Shown: piece by piece, positions 5,884 through 15,596 of the stretch
Layout of the letters: every line of letters starts with the position of its first letter
Position numbering within the stretch: position 1 is the stretch's first letter
Source: an uncultured Oscillospiraceae bacterium
GTDB lineage: Bacteria; Bacillota; Clostridia; Oscillospirales; Oscillospiraceae
Direction of reading: 5' to 3'
Assembly (NCBI GenBank): GCA_934565425.1
Contig: CAKTHW010000005.1
Coordinates: forward strand, 1 to 41,878
Length of the DNA stretch: 41,878 nt
Translations under genes and position numbers: made by a program
Notes under the pieces: generated by a model
Seen by the model: the letters and a program-made list of their open reading frames with translations, nothing else
What the model was told of the DNA's origin: nothing
Database searches by the model: none

Positions 5884-7113
5884 ATGAGCGAAGAGATGAA
5901 CATCCCCACCTTGACCCTGGATCCTGCCGGAGACGAAGCTGCTGCTGCCGCCCAGGCCGCCCAGGTCGCACCTGCTGCACCTGTCGTCCAGGCTGCACCT
6001 GCCGCACCGGAGACGGCGACCCCGTCCCTGACCCTCACCCCGGAAGCACCTGTGGCTCAGGCGGTGGAGGACTCTGCACCCCCTGCCATTGACGAGTCCA
6101 TGCTGTCCGAGGCGGAGCGGAAGATCGTGGACGAGTTCGCCCAGAAGATCGACATCACCGATTCCACCCAGATTTTGCAGTATGGCACCGCCGCACAGAA
6201 GAACATCGCCTCCTTCTCCGAGAACGCCCTGAACAAGGTGCGCACCAAGGATTTGGGCGAAGTGGGGGACGTGCTGTCCAGCCTGGTGGTGGAGCTGAAG
6301 AACAACGCCCCTGGCACCGAGAAGAAGCGTGGCTTCTTCCAGCGCAGCAAGATCAAGGTGGACGAGATGCGTGCCCAGTACCAGAAGGCCGAGGGCAATG
6401 TGGACAACATCTGCCGCATCTTGGAACAGCACCAGGTGGCGCTGATGAAGGACGTGGCCATGTTCGACCAGATGTTCGAGCTGAACCAGCAGTATTATAA
6501 GGAACTGACCATGTATATCATCGCCGGTAAGAAGAAGCTGGAAGCCTGCCGCACCGGTGAGATGGCGCAGCTCCGTGCCAAGGCGGAACAGACTGGCGCC
6601 CAGGAGGACGCTCAGGCGTACAACGACTACGCCAACCTGATGGAGCGCTTTGACAAGAAGCTCAACGACCTGGAGCTGACCCGGATGATCTCCATCCAGA
6701 TGGGCCCCCAGACCCGTCTGCTCCAGAACAACGACACCCTGATGATCGAAAAGATTCAGACCTCCCTGGTCAACACCATCCCCCTGTGGAAGAGTCAGAT
6801 GGTGCTGGCATTGGGTCTGGAGCGCTCTCGTCAGGCGACCGCCGCTCAGAGCGCCGTCACCAACATGACCAACGAGCTGCTGCGCAAGAACGCGGAGATG
6901 CTCAAGATGGGCACCATCTCCACCGCCAAGGAAGCGGAACGGGGCGTGGTAGACATCGAGACCCTGCGCAAGACCAACGAGGACTTGATCTCCACCCTGG
7001 ACGAAGTGATGAAGATCCAGACCGAAGGCCGCCAGAAGCGGAGAGAGGCAGAAGTGGAGCTGACCAAGATCGAAGGGGATCTGCGGCAGAAGCTCATGGA
7101 GCTGAGACACTGA
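5884..7113 (+). CDS. TelA-like toxic anion resistance family protein
   Basis: A 409-residue cytoplasmic protein of the TelA family (PF05816), named for tellurite-resistance plasmid genes but often linked to general envelope or chemical stress; the biochemical role is unknown. The first 75 residues are low-complexity (runs of Ala and Pro with AAP, QAAPAAPE). The conserved helical body follows: SEAERKIVDEFAQKID, LSSLVVELKNNAPG, FFQRSKIKVDEMRAQYQKAEGNV, TMYIIAGKKKLEACR and TEGRQKRREAEVELTKIEGD. The start has GGAGG 9 nt upstream. A near-consensus promoter lies at 5735. A terminator-like hairpin and then gluQ follow, so some transcripts may extend into gluQ. Confidence 0.88.
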   Translation: MSEEMNIPTLTLDPAGDEAAAAAQAAQVAPAAPVVQAAPAAPETATPSLTLTPEAPVAQAVEDSAPPAIDESMLSEAERKIVDEFAQKIDITDSTQILQYGTAAQKNIASFSENALNKVRTKDLGEVGDVLSSLVVELKNNAPGTEKKRGFFQRSKIKVDEMRAQYQKAEGNVDNICRILEQHQVALMKDVAMFDQMFELNQQYYKELTMYIIAGKKKLEACRTGEMAQLRAKAEQTGAQEDAQAYNDYANLMERFDKKLNDLELTRMISIQMGPQTRLLQNNDTLMIEKIQTSLVNTIPLWKSQMVLALGLERSRQATAAQSAVTNMTNELLRKNAEMLKMGTISTAKEAERGVVDIETLRKTNEDLISTLDEVMKIQTEGRQKRREAEVELTKIEGDLRQKLMELRH

Positions 7114-7128
7114 GAAAGGAAAACCCAG

Positions 7129-7160
7129 CGGGTGGGCGTGGCAGCGTCCGCCCGTTTTCT
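7129..7160 (+). terminator. Terminator/attenuator between telA-like gene and gluQ
   Basis: CGGGTGGGCG (7129-7138) pairs with CGTCCGCCCG (7145-7154, two wobble pairs), loop TGGCAG, followed by TTTTCTCTC. The hairpin lies before the gluQ ribosome site and probably lowers read-through. Confidence 0.65.
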
Positions 7161-7178
7161 CTCTGGAAAGGAGCGCAT

Positions 7179-8117
7179 ATGGCACAGGAAAACCTCACCG
7201 TGGGACGGTTCGCCCCCAGTCCCAGCGGTCGGATGCACTTGGGCAACGCCTTCTCCGCCCTCATCGCCTGGCTGGCTGTCCGGTCGGTGGGCGGTGAGAT
7301 GGTACTGCGGCAGGAGGACTTGGATCCCCAGCGGTGCAAACGGGAGTACGCTGACCAGATCGAGGCAGATTACCGCTGGTTGGGATTGGATTGGGACAGA
7401 GGCGGCAGTGCAGGCGGCGACGCCTATTATCAGAGCAATCGGGATGAAATCTACGCCGAAGCCTTGGAAGCATTGCGCCAAAACCACCTCATCTACCCCT
7501 GCTTCTGCACCCGCAACCAGCTCCACGCCGCCTCCGCCCCCCACGCCACCGACGGTACCACCCTGTACCCCGGCACCTGCCGAAACCTGACCCCGGCGGA
7601 GCAGACGGAGCGGGCGAAAACTCGGAAACCTGCCATGCGGGTGAAGGTGCCGGACGAGACGGTTTCCTTCACCGACCACATCATGGGAGCCTATCATCAA
7701 AACCTCGCCCAGGCGTGCGGCGATTTCATCCTGCGCCGCAGCGATGGCGTGTTTGCCTACCAGCTGGCCGTGGTGGTGGATGACGCCCTCATGGGCGTCA
7801 ACCAGGTGGTGCGTGGAGTGGACTTGCTGTCCTCTACGCCGAGACAGATCTGGCTGCAACGGCAGTTGGGCTTTCCCCAGCCGGAGTACGGCCATGTGCC
7901 CCTGCTGTACGGCGCAGACGGACACCGGCTGTCCAAACGACAGAAGGACGTGGACTTGGGCGCACTGCGCCAGATGGGAAAGCGCCCGGAGGACATCGTG
8001 GGACAGCTGGCCTGTTGGGCAGGACTCATCGACCAGCCGGAGCCGGTGCAGGCGCGGGAGCTGGTGGCGGAGTTCGCGTGGGGGAAAGTGCGACGGGAGA
8101 ATGTCGTGGTGGAGTGA
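7179..8117 (+). CDS. gluQ: Glutamyl-Q tRNA(Asp) synthetase
   Basis: A 312-residue truncated relative of glutamyl-tRNA synthetase that lacks the anticodon-binding domain. Known members attach glutamate to queuosine in the anticodon of tRNA(Asp). The class I signature is GRMHLGNAFSALIAW (HIGH-like, near residue 15-20) and the KMSKS-like loop is RLSKRQKD. The GluQ zinc pattern C-x-C ... Y-x3-C is present as CFC ... YPGTC. The length and early stop after the catalytic core exclude a normal GltX. The ATG at 7179 has GGAAAGGAG about 8 nt upstream. No queuosine genes are in the window. A 140-bp repeat begins 17 bp past the stop. Confidence 0.9.
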   Translation: MAQENLTVGRFAPSPSGRMHLGNAFSALIAWLAVRSVGGEMVLRQEDLDPQRCKREYADQIEADYRWLGLDWDRGGSAGGDAYYQSNRDEIYAEALEALRQNHLIYPCFCTRNQLHAASAPHATDGTTLYPGTCRNLTPAEQTERAKTRKPAMRVKVPDETVSFTDHIMGAYHQNLAQACGDFILRRSDGVFAYQLAVVVDDALMGVNQVVRGVDLLSSTPRQIWLQRQLGFPQPEYGHVPLLYGADGHRLSKRQKDVDLGALRQMGKRPEDIVGQLACWAGLIDQPEPVQARELVAEFAWGKVRRENVVVE

Positions 8118-8133
8118 AGGCAAGTGTATATCG

Positions 8134-8273
8134 AGGGGAAACCCCGCAGCGTTAAGAAAACCTGCCGGGGGCAGGTTTTTAGCGTAGGCCCCGCCCGTCA
8201 ACGGGCGGGGGGACGGTCCGGGTAGGAGTACAAGGAAGAGCGGTTATGCCAGCCTACCCTAGGGGTTTCCCCT
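8134..8273 (+). repeat. Modular hairpin repeat, 140-bp form, copy 1 (core module inside an outer stem)
   Basis: An outer stem (AGGGGAAACCCC 8134-8145, GGGGTTTCCCCT 8262-8273) encloses the core module. Inside are GCAGCGTTAAG, hairpin AAAACCTGCC/GGCAGGTTTT (8157-8179), TAGCGTAGGC, hairpin CCCCGCCCG/CGGGCGGGG (8189-8210), then GGGTAGG/CCTACCC closing a 27-nt loop. The copy at 19269-19408 has exactly the same length with altered, still matching stems. It lies just after gluQ. The rest of the gap to addB (8274-8365) shows only the addB ribosome site. Confidence 0.85.
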
Positions 8274-8365
8274 TACCGCCGAACGTACAACATTCTTCAC
8301 CTGTCCCACATATCGTACTCCCAACCTGCTAAACTAACCATACCAACCAAGAAAGGAGCACTCCC

Positions 8366-11300
8366 ATGCTGCACCTGTTACTCGGCCGTGCCAAGACCGG
8401 CAAAACCACCCGCCTCTACCAGGCCATGCGGGAAAACGGCAAGCACCGCCCCCAGGTGCTCATCGTCCCCGAACAGTACTCCCACGAGGCGGAGCGTCGC
8501 CTCTGCCAGGAGCTGGGGGGCGGCGCGTCCGCCTGGGCGGAGGTGCTCTCCTTCACCCGGCTCTACCATCGTGTGCTCACCGAGACCGGTGGCCTGGCTC
8601 AGCCCATGCTGGATGGCGGCGGACAGCTACTGCTCATGCACCAGGCGGTGCACGCCGTCTCCTCCCAGCTGACCCTCTACGCAAAACCGTCCAAAAAGGC
8701 GGCGTTTTTGGAGCATCTGCTGGCCACCCGCGGCGAGCTGAAGAGCTACTGCATCCAACCCCAACAGCTCATCGAGGCCGGTGACAACGCCCCGGAAGGG
8801 GAGGGACAGCGACTGCGGGAGCTGGGTCTGATGCTGGAGTGCTACGACACCCTGACCCAGCGGCTGGCCTCCGACCCACGGGACCGGCTGACCCGGCTGG
8901 CGGAGCGGCTCAAAACCTGCGCATATGGCCGCGGCGCGGACTTTTACCTGGACAGCTTTGTGGACTTCACCCCCCAGCAGCGGCAGGTGCTCACCCAGCT
9001 CATGTCCAAAGCCCATTCCGTCACCGTGGCGCTCACCTGCGACACCCTGCACAACGACAGCCTAGAGGTCTTCGCCCCCGCCCGCCGGACAGCGCTGACC
9101 CTCCAGGCGGACGCAAAGGCGTGCCACACCCCTATGACGTTTGAAATCTTAACTGACCGGAAGGACGATGCCCCTCCAGCCCTGACAGCATTAGAACAAC
9201 TGTTCCAGTCCTATGAACCACTGCAAGAAACCCCACCCACCGGCGTCCATTTGGTGGAAGCGGAGACCCCCTATCTAGAGGTGGAACAGGCCGCTCAGAC
9301 CATCTGCCGTCTGGTGCGGGAGGGCCTGCGCTATCGAGACATCGTGGTGGCCGGGCGCACCATGGAGGACTACGCCGGGCTGCTGGAACCGGTCTTTGGC
9401 CGGTATGGCATCCCCCTGTTCTACAGCCACCGGGAGAGCATCCTGGAAAAGCCCATCCTGACCCTGCTGACGGCGGCGCTGGAGACGGTGGGGGACGGGT
9501 ACGAGTACGACAGCCTGTTCCGCTACCTGAAAACGGGACTGACGGGCATCTCCCTGTCGGAAGTGGACTTGCTGGAAAACTACGTCCTCCGCTGGGAGCT
9601 GCGGGGGAGCCAGTGGAGCCGAGAAGCGGCGTGGAACTGGCACCCGGAAGGGTATAGCCGCAAGTGGACGGCGGCGGACGAAGCCGCCGTGACGGAATTG
9701 GACGCTTTGCGCCGACGGGTCATCGCCCCCTTGGAGACTTTGCGCAAGACCCAGGCCGCACCGGGGGCTGACCTGGTGCGGGTGCTCTACGGCTTTTTGG
9801 AGGACATTCAGCTGCCCCAGCGGCTGCAAGAGCGGTCGGAACAGCTCCGAGAACGGGGGGAGCTGCGGCAGGCGGAGGAATATCGCCAGCTGTGGGGCAT
9901 CCTGTGCGGCGCCATGGAGCAGTGCGCCGACCTGCTCACCGAGGGTATTATGGAGCTGCGGGAATTTGCCGACCTGTTCGGGCTGCTCCTGTCCCAGTAC
10001 GATGTCAGTGCCATCCCAGTTTCTTTAGATCGAGTGTCCGCCGGAGAGATACAGCACCTGTCCCACAAGGAGGCCAAGGTGCTCCTGCTGCTGGGGGCGG
10101 ACGAGGACCATTTCCCCCTGGTCACCCAAGCGCCGGGGCTGCTCACCGACAACGACCGGAGTTGGCTCCAGGCCATCGGACTAGAGGTGGCTCCAACGGC
10201 GGACCAACGGCTGGATCGAGAACAGATGCTCCTCTACGAAGGGCTGGCGCTGCCACATGAGCAGCTGTTCATCAGCTGGCCCCGCACCAAAGGCGGCGCT
10301 GCCACCAACCCGGCACGCTTTGTGGAACAAATCCAAGTTTTATTGCCAAAACTGACCGTCACTCACCCGGACAGCACCATCTGCCCCACGGCTCCCCTGC
10401 CTGCCTTGGAGTGGGCGGGGCGGAACCGAAACGACGCCCTTTTGGACGCTCTAGAGCAGGAACCGGAGTGGAACCTCCGTGCTGGCCGGGTGCGGTTGGC
10501 GCGGCAGTACACCCGTGGGGGCTTGAGTCGGGGCGCGGTGAACGCCCTGTACGGACATAAGGTGCGCCTGTCTGCGTCCAAGATGGACACCATCAAGAGC
10601 TGTCACTTCTCCTACTTCATGCAGTACGGCCTGAAAGCCAAAGCACGAAAGCGAGCAGGCTTTGACGCTCCTGAAGCGGGCACCTTTGTCCATTATGTGC
10701 TGGAACATTTCCTGCGGGACGCCAAGGAGCAGGGCGGCGTACAGACCATGTCCCACGACCAGCGCAAAGCCAAGGTGAAAGCGGTGGTGGAGCAGTACAT
10801 ACGAGAGGAATTGGGCGACCTGGAAGGCCAAAGCCCCCGTTTCCGCTACCTGTTCCGGCGGCTGTGTCAGTCGGTGGAACTGGTGGTGCAGAACGTGGTG
10901 GAGGAATTGGAACACTCCCACTTCCAGCCCATTTCCTTTGAGTTGGGCTTCGGCGACGGCAAAGCCCTGCCGCCGGTGGAGCTGACGGTGGACGGCGTCA
11001 CTCTGTCCATCTCCGGCATCGTAGATCGAGTGGACGGCTGGGCGGAGAACGGACGGCTGTATCTCCGAGTGGTGGACTACAAGACGGGCAAGAAGTCTTT
11101 CAGTCTCACCGATGTGTGGCACGGGTTGGAAATGCAGATGCTGCTGTACCTGTTCACCCTGGAGCAGTCCGGTCGTGAACTCTACGGCCAAGACCCCACC
11201 GCCGCCGGCGTCCTCTACCTGCCCGCACGGGATCTGATCCTCAGCGGCAGTCGGGACATGACGCCTGCCCAGCGGCAGGCGGAGGTGGACAAAAAGCTCC

Positions 11301-11710
11301 GCCGCAGCGGGATGCTCCTGGACGACCCGGAGGTGCTGGCGGCCATGGAGACTCTGGGCGCCACGGGAAAGCACCGGTTTTTGCCCCTGAAAGTGAGCAA
11401 AAAGACCGGCGAGATCACCGGCGACAGCCTGGCCACGGCGGAACAGTGGGGCAAGCTGCGTCGTCATGTGGGAAAAATTTTACGAGACATCGCCGGAGAG
11501 ATCGGCACCGGCAACATTGACGCCGACCCCTATCTCCGCTCCGGCAACCGAAGCTATTGCGATTTCTGCGACTACGCCGACGCCTGCTTCTTCGAGGAGG
11601 GCAGCGGTCGAGACTGTCACCGCTACCTGTACCCGGTGAAGGGACAGCGGTTCTGGGAGTCGGCGGGCGCGGACGAAAATGAGGAAAGGGGGCAGCAGCA
11701 TGGCGGTTGA
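8366..11710 (+). CDS. addB: Helicase-exonuclease AddAB, subunit AddB
   Basis: The AddB half of the double-strand-break resection machine (functional equivalent of RecBCD). At 1,114 residues it is normal length. It has the AddB-type Walker A near the N-terminus (LLLGRAKTGKTTRLYQ, residues 4-19). The C-terminal nuclease carries VVDYKTGKKSF near residue 903. Four cysteines place the iron-sulfur cluster: one in IKSCHFSYF (about 746) and three in YCDFCDYADACFF (about 1065-1074). The ATG has AAGGAG upstream. The end overlaps addA by 11 bp, indicating translational coupling. The protein is expected to be structural at the helicase side and catalytic at the nuclease side. Confidence 0.96.
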   Translation: MLHLLLGRAKTGKTTRLYQAMRENGKHRPQVLIVPEQYSHEAERRLCQELGGGASAWAEVLSFTRLYHRVLTETGGLAQPMLDGGGQLLLMHQAVHAVSSQLTLYAKPSKKAAFLEHLLATRGELKSYCIQPQQLIEAGDNAPEGEGQRLRELGLMLECYDTLTQRLASDPRDRLTRLAERLKTCAYGRGADFYLDSFVDFTPQQRQVLTQLMSKAHSVTVALTCDTLHNDSLEVFAPARRTALTLQADAKACHTPMTFEILTDRKDDAPPALTALEQLFQSYEPLQETPPTGVHLVEAETPYLEVEQAAQTICRLVREGLRYRDIVVAGRTMEDYAGLLEPVFGRYGIPLFYSHRESILEKPILTLLTAALETVGDGYEYDSLFRYLKTGLTGISLSEVDLLENYVLRWELRGSQWSREAAWNWHPEGYSRKWTAADEAAVTELDALRRRVIAPLETLRKTQAAPGADLVRVLYGFLEDIQLPQRLQERSEQLRERGELRQAEEYRQLWGILCGAMEQCADLLTEGIMELREFADLFGLLLSQYDVSAIPVSLDRVSAGEIQHLSHKEAKVLLLLGADEDHFPLVTQAPGLLTDNDRSWLQAIGLEVAPTADQRLDREQMLLYEGLALPHEQLFISWPRTKGGAATNPARFVEQIQVLLPKLTVTHPDSTICPTAPLPALEWAGRNRNDALLDALEQEPEWNLRAGRVRLARQYTRGGLSRGAVNALYGHKVRLSASKMDTIKSCHFSYFMQYGLKAKARKRAGFDAPEAGTFVHYVLEHFLRDAKEQGGVQTMSHDQRKAKVKAVVEQYIREELGDLEGQSPRFRYLFRRLCQSVELVVQNVVEELEHSHFQPISFELGFGDGKALPPVELTVDGVTLSISGIVDRVDGWAENGRLYLRVVDYKTGKKSFSLTDVWHGLEMQMLLYLFTLEQSGRELYGQDPTAAGVLYLPARDLILSGSRDMTPAQRQAEVDKKLRRSGMLLDDPEVLAAMETLGATGKHRFLPLKVSKKTGEITGDSLATAEQWGKLRRHVGKILRDIAGEIGTGNIDADPYLRSGNRSYCDFCDYADACFFEEGSGRDCHRYLYPVKGQRFWESAGADENEERGQQHGG

Positions 11711-14700
11711 GCTGACCAGAGAACAACAGGCGGTGGTGTCCACACGAGGGGGACAATTATTGGTGTCCGCCGCAGCAGGTTCCGGCAAGACCTTCGTGCT
11801 GGTGCAGCGGCTGTTAGACCGAGTGCTGCGGGAAGGGTTGAACGTAGACCAGTTCTTGATGATCACCTTCACCAAAGCGGCAGCGTCCGAGCTGCGGGGC
11901 AAAATTTTGTCCGCCATCCAGAAGGCGCTGCGAGAGCAGCCGGACAACGCCCACCTGAGACGGCAGGCCACCCTCATCTACCGCACGCAAATTTCCACCA
12001 TCCACGCCTTCTGCTCCCGCCTCCTGCGGGAGAGCAGCGCCCAGCTGAACCTGGATCCGGACTTCCGGCTCATGGACGATGGGGAAGCGGGTCTGCTGCG
12101 GCAGCTGACCTTGGAGCGGGTGTTGGAGGACGCCTATCAGCACTTGGACGAGGGGGATTTCTCCGTCCTGGTGGACTCCATGTCTGCCGGACGGGATGAC
12201 AGGCGGCTGCGGGAGATGATCTTGGACATCCACGGCCGCATCCAGAGCCACCCAGATCCGGCACGCTGGCTGCGGGAACAGGATGCAGTGTTCCAGTTCG
12301 TAGGGGTCACCGATGTGGCTCAGACCGCCTGGGGCAAGCTGCTGTTGGAGGACACCCGAGCGCTGGCCACCTTCTGGCGAGGTCAGATGATGGGGGCGGT
12401 GGAAGCCATGGCCGCAGACCCGGAATTGGAGAGCGCCTACGGGGACAGCTTTCGGGGCACGGTGGTGAGGCTGGACGAACTCATCACCGCCACCGATCAG
12501 GGGTGGAACGCTGCCGCCGCCTGTGCCGCTGTGCCCTTCCCCAAGCTGAAAGTCTCTCGGAAGATACAGGACAAGGGGCTGCAAGAGCAGGTCAAGACCC
12601 TGCGGGAGCAGTGCAAAAAGAAGCTGGCGTCCCTGACCGACCGGTTCGCTGGAGACAGCGCCGCCCTGCTGGCCGACCTGCGGACGGTGAGCGTGCCGGT
12701 GCGGGAGCTGTTCCGGATGGTGCAGACCTTCGAGGAGGCGTATCAGCAGGCCAAACGGCGGCGAAAAGCCTTGGATTTCAATGATTTGGAGCACTTCACC
12801 GCCCACGCCCTGGTGGATGACCAGGGACAGCCCACCCCCCTGGCCAAGCAGTGGCGGGACGCCTTTGTAGAGGTGATGGTGGACGAGTACCAGGACACCA
12901 ACGCCGTCCAGAACGTCATCTTTGATGCCCTCACCGATGGGGGCAAGCACTTGTTCCAAGTGGGGGACGTGAAGCAGTCCATCTATCGGTTCCGGCTGGC
13001 CGACCCGGGCATCTTCTTACAGAAATTCGACACCTTCGCCCGTCCTGACACCGCCCAGCCCGGCGACCCACAGGTGCTGGTGCTGTCCAAAAACTTCCGC
13101 TCTCGCCCCAGCGTGTTGGAGGCGGTGAACTTCATCTTCGAGCACATCATGACCCCTTCCTTCGGCGAGATCGCCTACACCGAGGAACAAAGATTGTACC
13201 CCGGCATGGAGTTTCCAGAACACCCCAACGACCGGACGGAGCTGAACGTGGTGGACTTGGGTGAAGTGGAGCAGGAGGAGGATGCGGTGTCCCTGTCCAA
13301 AGACCAGGCGGAAGCCTATTTCGTGGCGGGACGGGTGAAGCGGCTCCTGGACGAGCCGTTTATGGTCACCCACGGGGTGGACTTGCGCTGCGTCCGGCCG
13401 GAGGACATCGCCATCTTGTATCGCTCCCCCAATAAGGTGCTGCTCCACCTGACCAAGGCGCTGGACGAAGCCCAGGTTCCCTGGCAGCTGGCAGGGGAGG
13501 AGGACTTTTTCCACTCCACCGAGGTGCGGGTGGCGCTGGCCTTTTTGCAGGTCATCGACAACCCTAGGGAGGATGTGCCCCTCATCGCCGTCCTCCGCTC
13601 TCCGGTCTACGGCTTCACCGGCGACCAGTTGGCACTGCTCCGTGCCCACTGTCCGGAGGGAGACTTTTATCAGTGCGTCCAGCACGGGGCAGAGTCCGGC
13701 GATTCGGCCTGCGCGGACTTTTTGGATGAGCTGAACCGCCTGCGCCTGCTGGCACCGGACTTGTCTGCCGCTCAGCTGCTGTGGGAGCTGTACGATCGAA
13801 CCGGCCTGTTGGGCATCTTCGGGTCTATGGCTGGCGGACAGCGGCGGCAGGAAAACCTGTTGGCCTTCTACCAGTACACCCGCAGCTGCCAGAGCCGAGG
13901 ACACGCAGGGCTGTTCGACTTTGTGCGAGATTTGCGCCGTGTCCTGGAGCAGGGCAGCAAGCTCCCCGGCGTGCCGGGACGGCAGGGGCGGGGAGTGCAG
14001 ATCATGTCCATCCACAAATCCAAGGGGCTGGAGTTCCCGGTGGTGGTGCTGGCGGGGCTGTCCCGGAAGTGCAACAAGGCGGACGAGATGGCGCCCATGC
14101 TCTTCCACCCCAAGTTGGGCGTTGGCCCCAAGGGGTTAGACCCGGAATTGCGGGTGGAGTTCCCCACCTTAGCCCGGCAGGCGGTGCAGTTACAGTTGGA
14201 TAAAGAGATGAAAGCGGAGGAATTGCGCCTGCTCTATGTGGCCATGACCCGTGCCAAGGATAAGCTCATCCTGGTCATGACCCTGCCCAACGCCGCCAAG
14301 ACCATTGCAAGCCTGCTCCCCAATGCTGGCCCCCATCCCGACCCACGCACCCTGTTTCAGCGGGACTCGGTGGGCGAGTGGATGCTGCTGCCCATCCTGG
14401 CACGGGCGGATGCGGAGGAGCTGTGGGGCATCCAGACACCGGAACACATCCTCCAACCTGCCGACCACTGGGACATTTTCTGTCACCGCCCCAGCCAGTT
14501 GGAGGGCTTGGAAGGAGAGCACGGCGCAGAACCCACAGAGGAGACGCCGGAACCCGACCTGTCCTGGCTGACCTGGCACTACCCCGACCCCATCCTGTCC
14601 CAGCTGCCCTCCAAGGTCACGGCCACCCAGATGAAGGGGCGCCTGCTGGACGCCGAAGCGGCGGAGGAGACGGGCGCCAGCGCCCCCTGGCAAGGGGAAT

Positions 14701-15248
14701 TCGCTCGTCCTCGGTTCGAACAGGCGCAGCGGGGCGTGACCCCCGCCCAGCGGGGCAGCGCTATGCACTGCGTGATGGAGCAGATCGACCTGGATGAGGC
14801 GGTAGAGGAAAGGACGGTCAAGCAGGAAGTCCAACGGCTGGTGGACGGCGGCTGGCTGACGCCGGCCCAGGGGAAATCAGTGAACGCCGCCCAGATCGCC
14901 GCCTTTTGGGCGTCCGATTGGGGCTGGCAGGCGCGGATGGCGTCTGATTTGCGCCGAGAGTTCAAATTCTCCACCCTCATGCCCGCCAACCGCTACCATC
15001 CGGACGCACCGGAAGGGGAGACGATGCTGCTGCAAGGCGTGGTGGACTGCTGCTTCACCGGCGGGGACGGCCTGACGGTCATCGACTTCAAGACCGATCG
15101 AGTGACGCCGGAGACGGCGAAGGAGCGTGCCCAGTCCTATCGGGGGCAGGTGGAGCTATACAGCCAGGCGCTGACGGCGCTGACCGGAACGCCGGTAGTG
15201 CATAAGGTGCTGTGGTTTTTCGCCCTGGGACGGGGATTTGAGGTGTGA
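11700..15248 (+). CDS. addA: Helicase-exonuclease AddAB, subunit AddA
   Basis: The UvrD-type motor and second nuclease of AddAB. From the ATG at 11700 the protein has 1,182 residues. Walker A is SAAAGSGKT (23-31). Further helicase motifs are LMITFTKAAASELR, VDEYQDTNAVQN, GDVKQSIYRFR, IMSIHKSKGLEFPVV and RLLYVAMTRAKDKL. The RecB-family nuclease motif VIDFKTDR is near residue 1,127. Start choice: a longer start at 11679 is open, but the run AAAGGGGG ends 7 nt before 11700, which also gives the usual N-terminus (VELTREQQAVV). The 11-bp overlap with addB supports coupled translation of equal amounts. Confidence 0.96.
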   Translation: MAVELTREQQAVVSTRGGQLLVSAAAGSGKTFVLVQRLLDRVLREGLNVDQFLMITFTKAAASELRGKILSAIQKALREQPDNAHLRRQATLIYRTQISTIHAFCSRLLRESSAQLNLDPDFRLMDDGEAGLLRQLTLERVLEDAYQHLDEGDFSVLVDSMSAGRDDRRLREMILDIHGRIQSHPDPARWLREQDAVFQFVGVTDVAQTAWGKLLLEDTRALATFWRGQMMGAVEAMAADPELESAYGDSFRGTVVRLDELITATDQGWNAAAACAAVPFPKLKVSRKIQDKGLQEQVKTLREQCKKKLASLTDRFAGDSAALLADLRTVSVPVRELFRMVQTFEEAYQQAKRRRKALDFNDLEHFTAHALVDDQGQPTPLAKQWRDAFVEVMVDEYQDTNAVQNVIFDALTDGGKHLFQVGDVKQSIYRFRLADPGIFLQKFDTFARPDTAQPGDPQVLVLSKNFRSRPSVLEAVNFIFEHIMTPSFGEIAYTEEQRLYPGMEFPEHPNDRTELNVVDLGEVEQEEDAVSLSKDQAEAYFVAGRVKRLLDEPFMVTHGVDLRCVRPEDIAILYRSPNKVLLHLTKALDEAQVPWQLAGEEDFFHSTEVRVALAFLQVIDNPREDVPLIAVLRSPVYGFTGDQLALLRAHCPEGDFYQCVQHGAESGDSACADFLDELNRLRLLAPDLSAAQLLWELYDRTGLLGIFGSMAGGQRRQENLLAFYQYTRSCQSRGHAGLFDFVRDLRRVLEQGSKLPGVPGRQGRGVQIMSIHKSKGLEFPVVVLAGLSRKCNKADEMAPMLFHPKLGVGPKGLDPELRVEFPTLARQAVQLQLDKEMKAEELRLLYVAMTRAKDKLILVMTLPNAAKTIASLLPNAGPHPDPRTLFQRDSVGEWMLLPILARADAEELWGIQTPEHILQPADHWDIFCHRPSQLEGLEGEHGAEPTEETPEPDLSWLTWHYPDPILSQLPSKVTATQMKGRLLDAEAAEETGASAPWQGEFARPRFEQAQRGVTPAQRGSAMHCVMEQIDLDEAVEERTVKQEVQRLVDGGWLTPAQGKSVNAAQIAAFWASDWGWQARMASDLRREFKFSTLMPANRYHPDAPEGETMLLQGVVDCCFTGGDGLTVIDFKTDRVTPETAKERAQSYRGQVELYSQALTALTGTPVVHKVLWFFALGRGFEV

Positions 15249-15273
15249 CGGCTGGAAAAAACGGAAAAAGTGG

Positions 15274-15302
15274 TTGCAATGGCGGTAGATTTGTGGTAAA
15301 AT
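15274..15302 (+). promoter_or_regulatory. rpmE: Promoter for rpmE
   Basis: TTGCAA (15274-15279), 17-nt spacer, TAAAAT (15297-15302) with a TGG extension before the -10 box. The leader to rpmE is about 75 nt. Confidence 0.75.
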
Positions 15303-15382
15303 ATCAACCGTTCACGTGGTGTCCAACAGTGAGTGGGCATCGGGCGTGTTCAATCTGAGTTGTTCGAAAGAGGTGAACAATT

Positions 15383-15586
15383 ATGAAGGCAGGTATTCAT
15401 CCCGATTACCAGCAGACCACCATCCGTTGTGCTTGTGGTGCGGTCTATCCCACCGGTTCCACCAAGAAGGACATCCGTGTCGAAGTTTGTGCCAAGTGCC
15501 ATCCTTTCTTCACTGGCAAGCAGAAGGTCGTCGATACCGGCGGTCGTGTCAGCCGCTTCAACAAGAAGTACGGTCTGGACAAGTAA
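15383..15586 (+). CDS. rpmE: 50S ribosomal protein L31, zinc-binding type
   Basis: A 67-residue L31 of the large ribosomal subunit. The cysteine pattern CAC ... CAKC (residues about 16, 18, 37 and 40) marks the zinc-containing form, as opposed to the zinc-free YtjA-type copy induced on zinc starvation. The body reads [34 protein letters not shown] and NKKYGLDK, all typical. The gene stands alone between its own promoter and terminator. The start has GAAAGAGGTG upstream. Confidence 0.97.
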   Translation: MKAGIHPDYQQTTIRCACGAVYPTGSTKKDIRVEVCAKCHPFFTGKQKVVDTGGRVSRFNKKYGLDK

Positions 15587-15596
15587 GACGAGCAAT

